Shown here one piece after another: positions 26,863 to 36,434 of a stretch of 64,000 nucleotides of DNA. The notes under the pieces are model-generated. The model was given only the letters and a program-made list of their open reading frames with translations. It made no database searches and had not been told where the DNA came from. The first letter of the stretch is position 1. Each line of letters starts with the position of its first letter. The translations under genes and the position numbers were made by a program. Source of the DNA: JBBQZU01 sp038207425 (GTDB lineage Bacteria > Bacteroidota > Bacteroidia > Flavobacteriales_D > Cryomorphaceae); assembly GCA_038207425.1 (NCBI GenBank), contig JBBQZU010000015.1:31146-95145 (forward strand), read 5' to 3'.

Positions 26863-27576
26863 TCAAAAGTTTGGCTTGAGCACAAATTTGCTGTAGAATT
26901 TATCGATATGCTCTACTGCTTCGTCGGGGGTGTCGACAAGGCGAAAAAGGTTGAGGTCTTCAGGACTTATTGTTTTGTATTTTTCCAGTAACGTGGTTTT
27001 GATCCAATCGAGCAGCCCACCCCAGAAAGCTGAATCGTATAGTATTATCGGAAACCGACCAATTTTTCCGGTTTGTATGAGCGTCATCGCTTCAAATAGT
27101 TCATCTAGTGTGCCAAAACCACCGGGCATTACAATAAATCCTTGTGAGTATTTCACAAACATTACTTTTCTTACGAAGAAGTAGTCAAACTCAATCAACT
27201 TATCAGGGTCAATATAAGGATTGCCTTTCTGCTCAAAGGGGAGATCTATGTTCAATCCTACACTCACACCGTGGCCGCGCCTGGCACCTCTATTGCCGGC
27301 TTCCATGATGCCGGGGCCTCCGCCGGTAATCACTCCGTAACCCGCTTCTCCGAGCTTGAATGCAATTTCATCTGCTGCAATATAAGCAGGGTCTGTTTCT
27401 TTCATTCGCGCCGACCCGAATATGCTTACACAAGGTTTTATTCTCGACATTTTCTCAAAGCCTTCAACAAACTCTGACATAATTTTGAAAATCGCCCAGC
27501 TATCATTCGTTTTGGTTTCGTTCCAATGACGTGGCATGAAAGCTTTCTTTATTCTTTGTTCATCGTGCATGTTCAT
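26863..27576 (-). CDS. LOG family nucleotide phosphoribohydrolase-like protein
   Basis: Member of the LOG family once misannotated as lysine decarboxylases. Characterised members hydrolyse cytokinin or purine nucleoside 5'-monophosphates at the N-glycosidic bond. Signatures: VITGGGPGIMEAGNRGA and the catalytic-type MPGGFGTLDELFEAMTLIQ. Preceding strand CVSIFGSARMKETDPAY is typical. 237 residues. It lies 14 bases after uvrA and is the last gene before a strong terminator. Substrate in this organism is unknown. Confidence 0.88.
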   Translation of the reverse strand: MNMHDEQRIKKAFMPRHWNETKTNDSWAIFKIMSEFVEGFEKMSRIKPCVSIFGSARMKETDPAYIAADEIAFKLGEAGYGVITGGGPGIMEAGNRGARRGHGVSVGLNIDLPFEQKGNPYIDPDKLIEFDYFFVRKVMFVKYSQGFIVMPGGFGTLDELFEAMTLIQTGKIGRFPIILYDSAFWGGLLDWIKTTLLEKYKTISPEDLNLFRLVDTPDEAVEHIDKFYSKFVLKPNF

Positions 27577-27590
27577 AAAGGGAGATGCAT

Positions 27591-30425
27591 TTAATTAAGT
27601 TCTTCTTTGAGGTATTTGGCTGTATGCCCTTTTGCTGCTTTTACGATAGCTTCAGGTGCACCAGTAGCAACTATTTCGCCACCACCATTGCCTCCTTCAG
27701 GGCCAATGTCAATTACATGGTCTGCTACTTTAATAATGTCAAGGTTGTGTTCAATTACAAGCACAGTGTTGCCATTGTCGGCGAGTTTGTTCAATACGTC
27801 TATAAGCATCTTTACATCATCAAAATGCAAACCTGTTGTTGGTTCGTCGAGTATGTAGAATGTGCTTCCTGTATCTCGTTTTGAAAGTTCGGCGGCTAGT
27901 TTTATTCTTTGGGCTTCACCTCCACTGAGAGTGGTGCTTTGCTGGCCAAGTGTAAGATAACCCAAGCCCACATCGTTAAGTGTTTTCAGCTTTTGCGAAA
28001 TTCGTGGGTGCTCTGAAAAAAAATCTGTTGCTTCCTGAATCGTAAGTTCAAGTACTCCTCCAATTGATTTTCCTTTGTATCGCACTTCAAGCGTTTCGCG
28101 GTTGTACCTGCGGCCTTCGCAGGTTTCGCATTGTACGTACACATCAGGCAAGAAGTTCATTTCTATTACCTTGATTCCCGCGCCTTTGCAGGTTTCGCAG
28201 CGCCCCCCTGAAGTGTTGAACGAAAACCTTCCGGCCTGATAGCCGCGAATTTTCGCTTCAGGAAGGTCAGCAAAGAGGTTTCTGACATCGGTAAAAACTC
28301 CGGTATAAGTGGCAGGATTGCTACGCGGCGAGCGGCCTATGGGTGATTGATCAATCTCTATGACCTTGTCAATATGCTCCAGCCCCTTCACTTTGGCGTA
28401 GGGCAGGGGTTTTGTAACCCCATTGAATATATGATTATTCAGTATAGGGTATAGCGTTTGGTTTACAAGGGTAGATTTACCGCTACCTGAAACACCAGTA
28501 ACACAAATAAATTTGCCAAGAGGAAAATCTACTGTGATTGATTTCAAATTGTTACCGGATGCTTTTTCAATGGTGAGCTTCTTGCCGCTGCCTTTTCTCC
28601 GCTTTCGCGGAATCTTTATAGACTCTTTGCCATTCAGGTATGCTGAGGTTAGCGAGTCAAATTTGAGCAGTTCCTGTCCGGTGCCCTGCGCTACGATGTG
28701 GCCACCATGCACACCTGCCCTTGGGCCAATATCAATTACATGATCGGCAGCAAGTATCATATCCTTGTCGTGCTCTACCACTATTACCGAATTGCCCAGG
28801 TCTCTCAGCGATTTGAGGGAATCAATCAACTTATTATTGTCGCGTTGGTGTAAGCCAATACTTGGTTCATCGAGTATATAAAGTACTCCCACCAGTTGCG
28901 AGCCTATTTGAGTGGCGAGCCTAATGCGCTGAGCTTCACCTCCAGAGAGCGTTTTTGCACTTCTATCCAGCGACAGGTAATTTAACCCAACATCGCGCAG
29001 AAACCCAGATCTGTTCCTAATTTCCTTTACAACATCGGCTGCTATGCGCGCTTGTTTTTTATCAAGCTTTGCTTCTAATCCATTTATCCACTGATCAAAT
29101 TGATCAATAGCCATGTTGGATAGCTGAGCGATATTCAGATCGTCGAGTTTAAAGTACAGCGCTTCTTTGCGCAAGCGCGCCCCGTTACATTCCGGACAGG
29201 TAATCTGATTCATAAAACTCTTCACCCATCGTTGTATAGGAGCTGATGCATTTTCATCTCCTTGCCTTTCCAGAAATGGCACGATGCCTTCAAAGTCGGC
29301 GGTATATTCAGTACTGCCGGCGGTATCGCTCACTTTTAAAGTTTCTGTGGTGCCATGCAATAATTTTTCGATGAGGTCATCATCAATTTCTGAAATAGGA
29401 CTATTTAGATTGAAATCGTACTTAGTCAGTAGCGCTTCAACCTGCCTGAAAATCCAGTTGGCTTTATATGGGCCAAGCGGAGCGAGGCCCCCTTTACGTA
29501 TACTTTTCTTTTCGTCTGGAATGATTTTCTTTCGGTCTACTTCACTTACCACGCCCAATCCATTGCACCTGTGACATACGCCGTATGGCGAATTGAACGA
29601 AAAGAGATTTGGCTCAGGTTGTGGGTATGAAATGCCGGTAGTGGGGCACATCAGGTTTCTGCTGAAGTGCCTGATGGTATCGTTTTCGATATCGTGAATC
29701 ATCAAGGCACCTTTACCCAAATCGAGGGCGGTACTGATGGTTTGGCGCAAGCGATCTGCATTTTCGCTATCGGCTGCGAGCCTGTCAACCACCACTTCAA
29801 TATCGTGAATTTTATAGCGGTCTAGCTTAAGTTGCGGAGTTACTTCCAATATCTGCCCATCAACTCTCGCACGGATGAATCCTTGCCGGAGTACCTGCTC
29901 GAAAAGCTCTCGGTAATGCCCTTTGCGGCCACGCACCAGGGGGGCAAGGATGCTTATTTTTTTATTAGCGAAAGCATCGAGAACCAAATCTACAATCTGC
30001 TTTTCGTTGTATTGTACCATCTTTTCGCCAGTAGTATAGGAGTATGCGTGGGCAACCCGTGCAAAAAGCAACCTTAGAAAATCATAAATCTCGGTAATAG
30101 TTCCCACCGTAGAGCGGGGATTGCGGCTAATGGTTTTTTGTTCAATGCTAATTACAGGGCTTAACCCTGAAATTTTGTCGACATCAGGCCGCTCCATTCC
30201 GCCAAGAAATTGCCGCGCATACGCCGAAAACGTTTCAATATAACGTCGTTGGCCTTCAGCATATATGGTGTCAAAAGCCAGGGAAGATTTACCACTGCCG
30301 CTAAGCCCGGTTATTACTACCAGTTGGTTGCGTGGTATACTTACATCAATATTTTTAAGGTTGTGTACCCTGGTACCGTATATTTCCAGCGTATCATGTG
30401 GGTCTGAGAGAGCAATATCCTGCAC
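27591..30425 (-). CDS. uvrA: Excinuclease ABC subunit A
   Basis: DNA-damage recognition ATPase of nucleotide excision repair; dimerises and loads UvrB. Two ABC halves: Walker A GLSGSGKSSLAFDT near the N-terminus and GVSGSGKSTLVNQT in the second half; signatures LSGGEAQRIRLATQIG and LSGGEAQRIKLAAELS. Zinc-binding cysteine pairs CHRCNGLG, CPECNGARL, CETCKGAG and CETCEGRRY. 944 residues, full length. The start codon is GTG at 30425, five bases after the stop of the lytic transglycosylase gene; no in-frame ATG lies close by. It sits in the tail of a polysaccharide operon. Confidence 0.97.
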   Translation of the reverse strand: MQDIALSDPHDTLEIYGTRVHNLKNIDVSIPRNQLVVITGLSGSGKSSLAFDTIYAEGQRRYIETFSAYARQFLGGMERPDVDKISGLSPVISIEQKTISRNPRSTVGTITEIYDFLRLLFARVAHAYSYTTGEKMVQYNEKQIVDLVLDAFANKKISILAPLVRGRKGHYRELFEQVLRQGFIRARVDGQILEVTPQLKLDRYKIHDIEVVVDRLAADSENADRLRQTISTALDLGKGALMIHDIENDTIRHFSRNLMCPTTGISYPQPEPNLFSFNSPYGVCHRCNGLGVVSEVDRKKIIPDEKKSIRKGGLAPLGPYKANWIFRQVEALLTKYDFNLNSPISEIDDDLIEKLLHGTTETLKVSDTAGSTEYTADFEGIVPFLERQGDENASAPIQRWVKSFMNQITCPECNGARLRKEALYFKLDDLNIAQLSNMAIDQFDQWINGLEAKLDKKQARIAADVVKEIRNRSGFLRDVGLNYLSLDRSAKTLSGGEAQRIRLATQIGSQLVGVLYILDEPSIGLHQRDNNKLIDSLKSLRDLGNSVIVVEHDKDMILAADHVIDIGPRAGVHGGHIVAQGTGQELLKFDSLTSAYLNGKESIKIPRKRRKGSGKKLTIEKASGNNLKSITVDFPLGKFICVTGVSGSGKSTLVNQTLYPILNNHIFNGVTKPLPYAKVKGLEHIDKVIEIDQSPIGRSPRSNPATYTGVFTDVRNLFADLPEAKIRGYQAGRFSFNTSGGRCETCKGAGIKVIEMNFLPDVYVQCETCEGRRYNRETLEVRYKGKSIGGVLELTIQEATDFFSEHPRISQKLKTLNDVGLGYLTLGQQSTTLSGGEAQRIKLAAELSKRDTGSTFYILDEPTTGLHFDDVKMLIDVLNKLADNGNTVLVIEHNLDIIKVADHVIDIGPEGGNGGGEIVATGAPEAIVKAAKGHTAKYLKEELN

Positions 30426-30430
30426 AGTAA

Positions 30431-31453
30431 TTATCGAATAGTATCTGTACTTAAAGTATCAGAGTTACCAAATTGTTCAGGGTTCAGCTCGATGGGCAAG
30501 TTTCCGAAGACGTCATCGGCAGGCAGCTTTATGCTGTATTGCTTCTTTTCAGGGTTGGTAAGGAAGCCGTCCCTGAGCCACGGATTCAAAATTTTCAAGA
30601 CTTTGTAATTTGTTCCATGGTCGAATGCAAATTGGGCTATATCCTTAATTTCATAATCAACTATTACTTGGTTGGTTCTGTAAGGCGGATAGAGGTCCTT
30701 TGGTCTGAAATGAAAACCGTAGATGCCAGGCTTGCTGAGAATTTCTTTTGCAGCTAATATTCTGAACAGGTATCGTGAAGTTTCTTCATTGAGAAGCAGG
30801 TCATAATAGTTACCTACTTTCTGTTTTGATTTTTGTTTTTGTAATCCGCCAATTCCCATATTATAAGAAGCTGCTGCCATGCTCCAACTGCCATACTGTT
30901 TGTAAGCAGCCTTTAGATATTTGCACGCTGCTTGGGTCGACTCTTCTACACTGTATCGCTCGTCTACTTCATTGTTTATTTCAAGTCCATATTCGAGTCC
31001 CGTATCCTTGAGCAGTTGCCAAAAACCGGTAGCACCTGCCGGAGATACTGCATTGGTCATTCCGCTTTCTATTACAGCTAGGTACTTGAAATCATCGGGC
31101 ACTCCATTCTTTTCCAGAATAGGTTCAATAAGAGGAAACCATCTGTTAGCTCGCTTATGAAATAACAGCGACTGTGATTGCCAGTAAGTATTCACAAGCA
31201 ATTCCCTGTCAAGGCGCTCCCGTACATCCAGAATTTCCAATGGTACCTGCTCGTCTGCAAATGAAATTTCAGAAGGGGTATTGAGCGAGAAGACTTTATA
31301 ATTTGAATTGAAGTAGCGCTGATATCCAATATCCAGACTTGCTTCGCTTTCGGTTTTAAAGGAGTACCCTATCCAAGATATGAATACTATTGTCATCAGA
31401 AAGAAACTGATGATGAACTTTTTATAAAAATTATCAAATTGATTGTGAAGCAT
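30431..31453 (-). CDS. Membrane-anchored lytic transglycosylase (SLT domain)
   Basis: Cleaves the glycan strand of peptidoglycan with formation of 1,6-anhydro-muramic acid. An N-terminal membrane segment (FIISFFLMTIVFISWIGYSF) anchors it. The SLT domain has the catalytic Glu in AVIESGMTNAVSPAGATGFW (near residue 128), then the TQAACKYLKAAYKQYGSW and AAASYNMGIGGLQ motifs of MltD/Slt-type enzymes. No complete LysM repeat is visible; the C-terminal region (LNPWLRDGFLTNPEKKQYSI) resembles the linker that precedes LysM in MltD. 340 residues. Placed between wecA and uvrA with 21- and 5-base gaps; may open the wall for polysaccharide export. Confidence 0.87.
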   Translation of the reverse strand: MLHNQFDNFYKKFIISFFLMTIVFISWIGYSFKTESEASLDIGYQRYFNSNYKVFSLNTPSEISFADEQVPLEILDVRERLDRELLVNTYWQSQSLLFHKRANRWFPLIEPILEKNGVPDDFKYLAVIESGMTNAVSPAGATGFWQLLKDTGLEYGLEINNEVDERYSVEESTQAACKYLKAAYKQYGSWSMAAASYNMGIGGLQKQKSKQKVGNYYDLLLNEETSRYLFRILAAKEILSKPGIYGFHFRPKDLYPPYRTNQVIVDYEIKDIAQFAFDHGTNYKVLKILNPWLRDGFLTNPEKKQYSIKLPADDVFGNLPIELNPEQFGNSDTLSTDTIR

Positions 31454-31474
31454 AGGCGACTAAATGTAGACCGT

Positions 31475-32608
31475 TTACGCAGATTTTACCCTAACGGTTT
31501 GACCTTTTTTCTTTTTCTTTTTAACAACGAGGCCCCACCGCTCTTTATTCTTCTTTGCTATAAGAAACATCGACAAAAATACTGCAAAAAAAAGGCCAAT
31601 ATACACTGCTATAACAGCATAATCGTCTTGCCCTACATTGGTAAGCATAAAGATGTATCCTCCTAAAGCAGCCGTTGATATCCCGCAAAATAAAATGGCT
31701 ACTTGTTGGTCCTTAAGCCCGCTATATGAAAGATTATGGGTAGTATGATCCCTACCACCTACAAAGGGCGATTGACCCCTTCGAAGCCTATTGATGGTTA
31801 CCACGGCTATGTCGGTAATGGGCAGCATAAATACCAAGAGCAGGGCCGCTACACCAAGAAGGTTTCCATTTGTTGATATAAGTGTTTCAACATTCCAGCA
31901 ATAGTGAACGCCTACGTAAGCGAGGATCACTCCCAGAAATTGACTGCCTGTATCACCCATATAGATGCTGCTCGGATTCCAATTATAGAAGAGAAACGAT
32001 ACTAAAGCTGCAAGCACCCCAAGTAATATAAGCATATCAACACGTGGAAAAGCGGATACTATAGCATGAGCTGCAATAGCGCTAATTAAAATGAAGGATG
32101 TAACACTGGCTGCGATTCCATCCATATTGTCAAGCATGTTGATAGAGTTCATAATACCCACTGTCCAGATGATGGTAAGGGCATAATTAAGTGTGTCACT
32201 TTCGAACACTTCTACCACGGTACCCCCGATAATAAGAACCACACCACATAAAATTTGAATAGTGAGTTTAAGGAAGGGTTTGGTATTGTAGGCATCATCA
32301 GTGAGGCCCATCAAAAAGCCAATTGTAGCCGCTGCTATCAGTGATACTATCCTGTGGTTTTGAAATACCTCTGTAGGATCAAAAAGAAACGAATATGCAC
32401 TCAGGCTCATCAGAAATACAATGAAGAAGGTAAGACCGCCGATAGCAGGCTTTGTATCAGCGCTCCATCGAACCAATGCACCAGGTTGGTTTTTAGTGCC
32501 AAGTGTTTTCACGAAACGCAATAAAATGCTCGTTATTAGCAATGAGAAGGCTATCATTGAAAAGAAGAAGAAACATTGCAGAATAGAATTGTAAACGGTC
32601 TGTGACAT
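31475..32608 (-). CDS. wecA: Undecaprenyl-phosphate sugar-1-phosphate transferase (WecA/MraY family)
   Basis: Polytopic membrane enzyme that transfers a hexosamine-1-phosphate from UDP-sugar to undecaprenyl phosphate, starting glycan synthesis. Family motifs: KPAIGGLTFF, FLMGLTDDAYNTKPFLKL (catalytic Asp pair), NMLDNMDGIAA and YMGDTGSQFLG, and a C-terminal cytoplasmic loop GGRDHTTHNLSYSG. About ten hydrophobic segments. The very basic tail (VVKKKKKKGQTVRVKSA) is unusual. Three bases separate it from rfbC. It is the likely initiating transferase of this locus; exact sugar (GlcNAc versus another) is not readable. Confidence 0.88.
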   Translation of the reverse strand: MSQTVYNSILQCFFFFSMIAFSLLITSILLRFVKTLGTKNQPGALVRWSADTKPAIGGLTFFIVFLMSLSAYSFLFDPTEVFQNHRIVSLIAAATIGFLMGLTDDAYNTKPFLKLTIQILCGVVLIIGGTVVEVFESDTLNYALTIIWTVGIMNSINMLDNMDGIAASVTSFILISAIAAHAIVSAFPRVDMLILLGVLAALVSFLFYNWNPSSIYMGDTGSQFLGVILAYVGVHYCWNVETLISTNGNLLGVAALLLVFMLPITDIAVVTINRLRRGQSPFVGGRDHTTHNLSYSGLKDQQVAILFCGISTAALGGYIFMLTNVGQDDYAVIAVYIGLFFAVFLSMFLIAKKNKERWGLVVKKKKKKGQTVRVKSA

Positions 32609-32611
32609 ACT

Positions 32612-33160
32612 CTAAAATTGAGATTTAAAGTCAATCCAAGATACACATTGTGTCATATCTTTTTCTGATATCAAAGGATTTTCTAATCCCCAGTCAATAT
32701 TTATCCTTGGGTCGTTCCATTTCAAACATCCTTCGCTCGATTTGTGATAGTAACTGGTGCACTTATAGTTAAAGATGGTATGGTCATCGAGCACCGCAAA
32801 TCCATGCGCAAATCCAGGTGGTATGTAAAGTTGGCGCTTATTTTCAGCGCTTAATATCGTGGCGAAATGCATCCCGTAAGTTGGTGAATCAGTTCGAATA
32901 TCTACTGCAACATCTTTAACCGATCCTGCTACCACCCTGACAAGTTTTCCTTGAGCATGTGGGGGGGTCTGAAAGTGAAGCCCTCTAATGACTCCTTTTA
33001 TTGACATGGACTCATTGTCTTGCACAAAACCTACATTGAGTCCGGTTAATTCATTGAATTTTTGAAGGTTAAAACTTTCCAAAAAGTAACCTCTGTCATC
33101 GCCAAAAACTGATGGCGAAATAAGTATCAGTCCGTTGATATGGGTGCTTTCTTTGGTCAT
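32612..33160 (-). CDS. rfbC: dTDP-4-dehydrorhamnose 3,5-epimerase
   Basis: Cupin-fold epimerase of dTDP-L-rhamnose synthesis. Motifs: ISPSVFGDDRGYFLESFN, RGLHFQTPPHAQGKLVRV with the catalytic His, VAVDIRTDSPTYG, and YIPPGFAHGF. 182 residues, standard. Its ATG shares one base with the wzc stop (TAATG). rfbA, rfbB and rfbD are not in the window, so the other rhamnose genes must lie elsewhere or this enzyme supplies a different deoxysugar. Confidence 0.93.
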   Translation of the reverse strand: MTKESTHINGLILISPSVFGDDRGYFLESFNLQKFNELTGLNVGFVQDNESMSIKGVIRGLHFQTPPHAQGKLVRVVAGSVKDVAVDIRTDSPTYGMHFATILSAENKRQLYIPPGFAHGFAVLDDHTIFNYKCTSYYHKSSEGCLKWNDPRINIDWGLENPLISEKDMTQCVSWIDFKSQF

Positions 33161-35598
33161 TAACTCTTAAATATTCTTCTGATCAAACTAGTGGGTTTTT
33201 TTTCTTCATCATCATAGTAACCGTAGCCCTGACTATAGCCGTAGCCATACCCATAGCTAGAGCCATCATTGTGGCGGTCTACGTCTACACAATTCAATAC
33301 TACTGAGAGTTTGTGCAGGTTATTTTCGTTAATAAGTCTGTCCACCATTTGAATGTACTGCTTTCTCGAATAGTCTGCCCTGAAAATATATATAGGGTTA
33401 TCAGCAAGTTTAATTATCGGCAAGCCGTCAGTAACAAGGCCTATGGGCGGGTTGTCAACTATTATTACATCATATAACTCCTTGAGCTGAGCCAGAATTT
33501 CATGCATTCTTTTATTGAGAATCAATTCTGCCGGATTTGGTGGTATAGGGCCTGCGGTAATAAAATCAAGATTGTCAACCTTGCCTGACCTGATGCAGGA
33601 TTTTAAATCAGATTTACCGATGAGCAAGGTGCTCATACCTTCCAAATTGTCGGAGTCAAAGCCTTGGTGGATTTTTGGCTTTCTCATGTCAAGGTCAATG
33701 ATAATGACCTTTCGTCCTGAATATGCCATGATCCCAGCCAAATTTATAGCTACAAAGGTTTTTCCTTCTCCCGAAGTGGTTGATGTAATTGCAATCACTC
33801 TGGGCCCATCTGGATCATCACCCGAACCCAGAAATTGAATATTGGCACGAAGGTTTCTGAACGATTCGGCAATCATCGACTTAGGATTTTTGTCAATTAG
33901 AAGCTGCGACGTGGGTATATCCTTTTTGTACTTCGGTATTATTCCCAGTACGGTCGTTGATGCATTGCTCATCTTGATAATCTCGTTTACTCCTGAAATT
34001 TTGTTGTGCAGTATGTATTTCAGGAATATTATACCAAGACTTAACAGAACGGCTAGTAGCAGCGCACCAATGGTAATGAGATTCTTATTTGGTGATATGG
34101 GTTGATTTGAACTGAGAAGTCGTTCGAGAATTCTGTTTTCAGAAACAAAACCTGCTTTGCTGATGCTGTACTGGGTTTTCTTCTCCAATAGAATGGTATA
34201 ATATTTCTCGTTTATATCGAATAGCCGTTTTAGCCGGGCAAATTCTAATTCTTTTGCCGGTATTGCCCCAAATTCAGATTCATAATCTCTGATTTTAGCA
34301 TTGATGAAGTTTCTTCGTTCTATAAGCTTGTTTAAGGCAGCATTTATGCTTTCCATAATCAGCTTTTCCTGTATGTCAATGCTGTAATCAAGAGATTGTA
34401 TTCTCCTGCTTGTTTCTTTGATGTCAAATTGTATTTCTTCGCGCGTCACGAGCATATTGCGCAATTGTTCCAGCATAGCGGCTATGGATCCTTCGTAGGT
34501 TGAACCAGAAATTAGTGGGATCAGGTGGTAAACATCAGCTTCAGATCCCGCCTCATTCATGGTTTTTATAACTTGTTTCAGCAAACTTTCTTCAAGCTCT
34601 ATACGAAGCAGCTCTTCATCGAAAGAGCGGAAATATTCAAAATAAAGACCTGAAAGATTTTCAAGGTTGGATATTCGGTTTTCGGTTTTGTAGATATTTA
34701 ATTGCAGCTCTGAGTCTCTCAGGTTGCGGTAAACAGTATCAAGTTGGCTATCAATAAATTTAATGATGTTCTTTTCGCTTAGCTTGCGGTTCTCGAGATC
34801 GAATTCGAGGTATTCTTCGGCATGAGCCACCACGTAATCGCGCGCTATACCCGGGTTGTTATCTCTTACACTCAGCTCAATTGTTTTAGCGGTATTATTG
34901 AGTATTTTGATAGCTAGTTGCCGACTGAATTTGCTGGCAAGCGTTGAAGGCCGGTTGATTACAAAAAAGAACGAAATTTCACCTGTTTCAATTCGCTCAT
35001 AGTAGTTAGGATCTACTACCATGAGCTTATAGGTGAAATAAGGGTTTGACACAATTTTTGCAATTTTCTCAACTTCTCCAACCTGAAATCCGCCCATCTC
35101 AAGGTGGTACGAATTATTGCGAGAAAATTTTACATAAATCGTTTGATCAAGAATGCTCGAATCTTGCACACTGAGCACTTCTATGATAAAAGAGGATGAA
35201 GGGTAACGTTGATCGGTCATTATTTCGCCTTCTTCGAAATACGTGACTTCAAGCGGAAGTCTTTTTACTGCCCTTGCAATGAGCAGTTTTGATTTCATTA
35301 ATTCTATCTCACCCAGTAAGCTATTGTCCTCAGTAAATTGATTTACGTTTAAAATCCTTTTGGCATTATCGCTGCTGCTGAGCTGTATGATGGTGCGTGC
35401 TTCATATACCGGCGGGGTGTATCGGAGGTACAGAAAGGTTGCAGTCAATGCAACTGCAATGATCAATGCGGTGAGAAAGAAGTTTTTCCTAAGAATATGA
35501 AGAAAGAGACCTGGATCGAATTCATTACCGAAATTTGAAATTCTTTCCTGGTAATCATTTAGATGACCCGAAGGTTTGGGTGTATCCTCGTTTTGCAT
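33160..35598 (-). CDS. wzc: Polysaccharide co-polymerase / BY-type tyrosine kinase (Wzc-like)
   Basis: Inner-membrane protein controlling chain length and export of capsule or exopolysaccharide. N-terminal Wzz domain with a membrane segment (FFLTALIIAVALTATFLYLR), a long periplasmic coiled region (about 70-500), a second membrane segment (NLITIGALLLAVLLSLGIIF), then a cytoplasmic kinase: Walker A STTSGEGKTFVAINLAG (about residue 607), Walker A' VIIIDLDMRKPKIH and Walker B VIIVDNPPIG. The C-terminus has a tyrosine cluster (GYGYGYSQGYGYYDDEE), the usual autophosphorylation site. 812 residues with kinase fused, as in Proteobacteria. Partner Wza is five bases upstream. Confidence 0.93.
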   Translation of the reverse strand: MQNEDTPKPSGHLNDYQERISNFGNEFDPGLFLHILRKNFFLTALIIAVALTATFLYLRYTPPVYEARTIIQLSSSDNAKRILNVNQFTEDNSLLGEIELMKSKLLIARAVKRLPLEVTYFEEGEIMTDQRYPSSSFIIEVLSVQDSSILDQTIYVKFSRNNSYHLEMGGFQVGEVEKIAKIVSNPYFTYKLMVVDPNYYERIETGEISFFFVINRPSTLASKFSRQLAIKILNNTAKTIELSVRDNNPGIARDYVVAHAEEYLEFDLENRKLSEKNIIKFIDSQLDTVYRNLRDSELQLNIYKTENRISNLENLSGLYFEYFRSFDEELLRIELEESLLKQVIKTMNEAGSEADVYHLIPLISGSTYEGSIAAMLEQLRNMLVTREEIQFDIKETSRRIQSLDYSIDIQEKLIMESINAALNKLIERRNFINAKIRDYESEFGAIPAKELEFARLKRLFDINEKYYTILLEKKTQYSISKAGFVSENRILERLLSSNQPISPNKNLITIGALLLAVLLSLGIIFLKYILHNKISGVNEIIKMSNASTTVLGIIPKYKKDIPTSQLLIDKNPKSMIAESFRNLRANIQFLGSGDDPDGPRVIAITSTTSGEGKTFVAINLAGIMAYSGRKVIIIDLDMRKPKIHQGFDSDNLEGMSTLLIGKSDLKSCIRSGKVDNLDFITAGPIPPNPAELILNKRMHEILAQLKELYDVIIVDNPPIGLVTDGLPIIKLADNPIYIFRADYSRKQYIQMVDRLINENNLHKLSVVLNCVDVDRHNDGSSYGYGYGYSQGYGYYDDEEKKPTSLIRRIFKS

Positions 35599-35603
35599 CA
35601 GCC

Positions 35604-36392
35604 TTAATTGACATTAAGTATAGCCACGAAGAGAATAATTGTTGTGAGAAGTGTCACTGCAGGAGCGATTTCTTGCAAAAATTCCTTGGCAAGGAGCGGT
35701 AGCGGTTCTACGTATATAATATCATTTGGCTGCACAATTATATCAGCGTAAATTACGCCATCAACCGTAGACAGGTCAAATTGAAATACTTCACGGCTTT
35801 TCTTTTCGACATTTGTGCGAATGAGTTTTACTTTGCTCGCATTGCCTCTTTCGGCAATGCCCCCGGCCATTGCCAAAGCTTCCATCAGGGTGGTATTGTT
35901 GTTTACTAAAGTAATTACTTGCGCTGTACCACCGCCTCCGGGCGAAACTATTACCCTGTTATTTTGCACATTGAGTAGCACAAATGGTTCATTATAATAT
36001 TGCTCGTACATCATTTCCAGCATTTGTTCCGCTTCGCGGAGCGTAAGGCCATCAAGCTTTACTCTGCCTATTACAGGAAGCTTTACCGTACCATCGCGAT
36101 CAATAATATAAGGCAACTGATTTTGTTGATTGCCCAGTTGATTTTGCCGCATTCCGCCGCCCTGCGACATACTCATATTGGCTCCAATACCGGCCTCGAC
36201 CAGTATATGGCCATTGCCGGTAAAAAAGTTGAAATTCAAAACGTTATTTGGCGCAAGTTTCGATGGCGGGCTTAGAGAGTCAGGAAATTCATCAAAGACA
36301 TAATCTTCAGGAGTTTTAAACAGCAGGTCTTTGTTGATGGTGCAACTGCCTAGCAAAAGTGAGCCTAAAATCAAGAAAAGCAGGTGTTTCAT
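35604..36392 (-). CDS. wza: Polysaccharide export lipoprotein (Wza-like)
   Basis: Outer-membrane export channel subunit. The ATG at 36392 is used rather than the TTG at 36416; it gives a lipoprotein signal with lipobox LLGSC (MKHLLFLILGSLLLGSC). The poly-export domain includes LPYIIDRDGTVKLPVIGRVK and the SLBB domain VIVSPGGGGTAQVITLVN...LMEALAMAGGI. The C-terminus ends in a hydrophobic helix (AVTLLTTIILFVAILNVN), which in Bacteroidota replaces the amphipathic barrel helix of E. coli Wza. Upstream of wzc by five bases. A Gln/Asn/Gly-rich stretch (MSQGGGMRQNQLGNQQNQ) is unusual. Confidence 0.9.
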   Translation of the reverse strand: MKHLLFLILGSLLLGSCTINKDLLFKTPEDYVFDEFPDSLSPPSKLAPNNVLNFNFFTGNGHILVEAGIGANMSMSQGGGMRQNQLGNQQNQLPYIIDRDGTVKLPVIGRVKLDGLTLREAEQMLEMMYEQYYNEPFVLLNVQNNRVIVSPGGGGTAQVITLVNNNTTLMEALAMAGGIAERGNASKVKLIRTNVEKKSREVFQFDLSTVDGVIYADIIVQPNDIIYVEPLPLLAKEFLQEIAPAVTLLTTIILFVAILNVN

Positions 36393-36434
36393 GAGCTTTA
36401 ACGCGTCTTTATTCAAAGGTCGAAAGTATTAAAA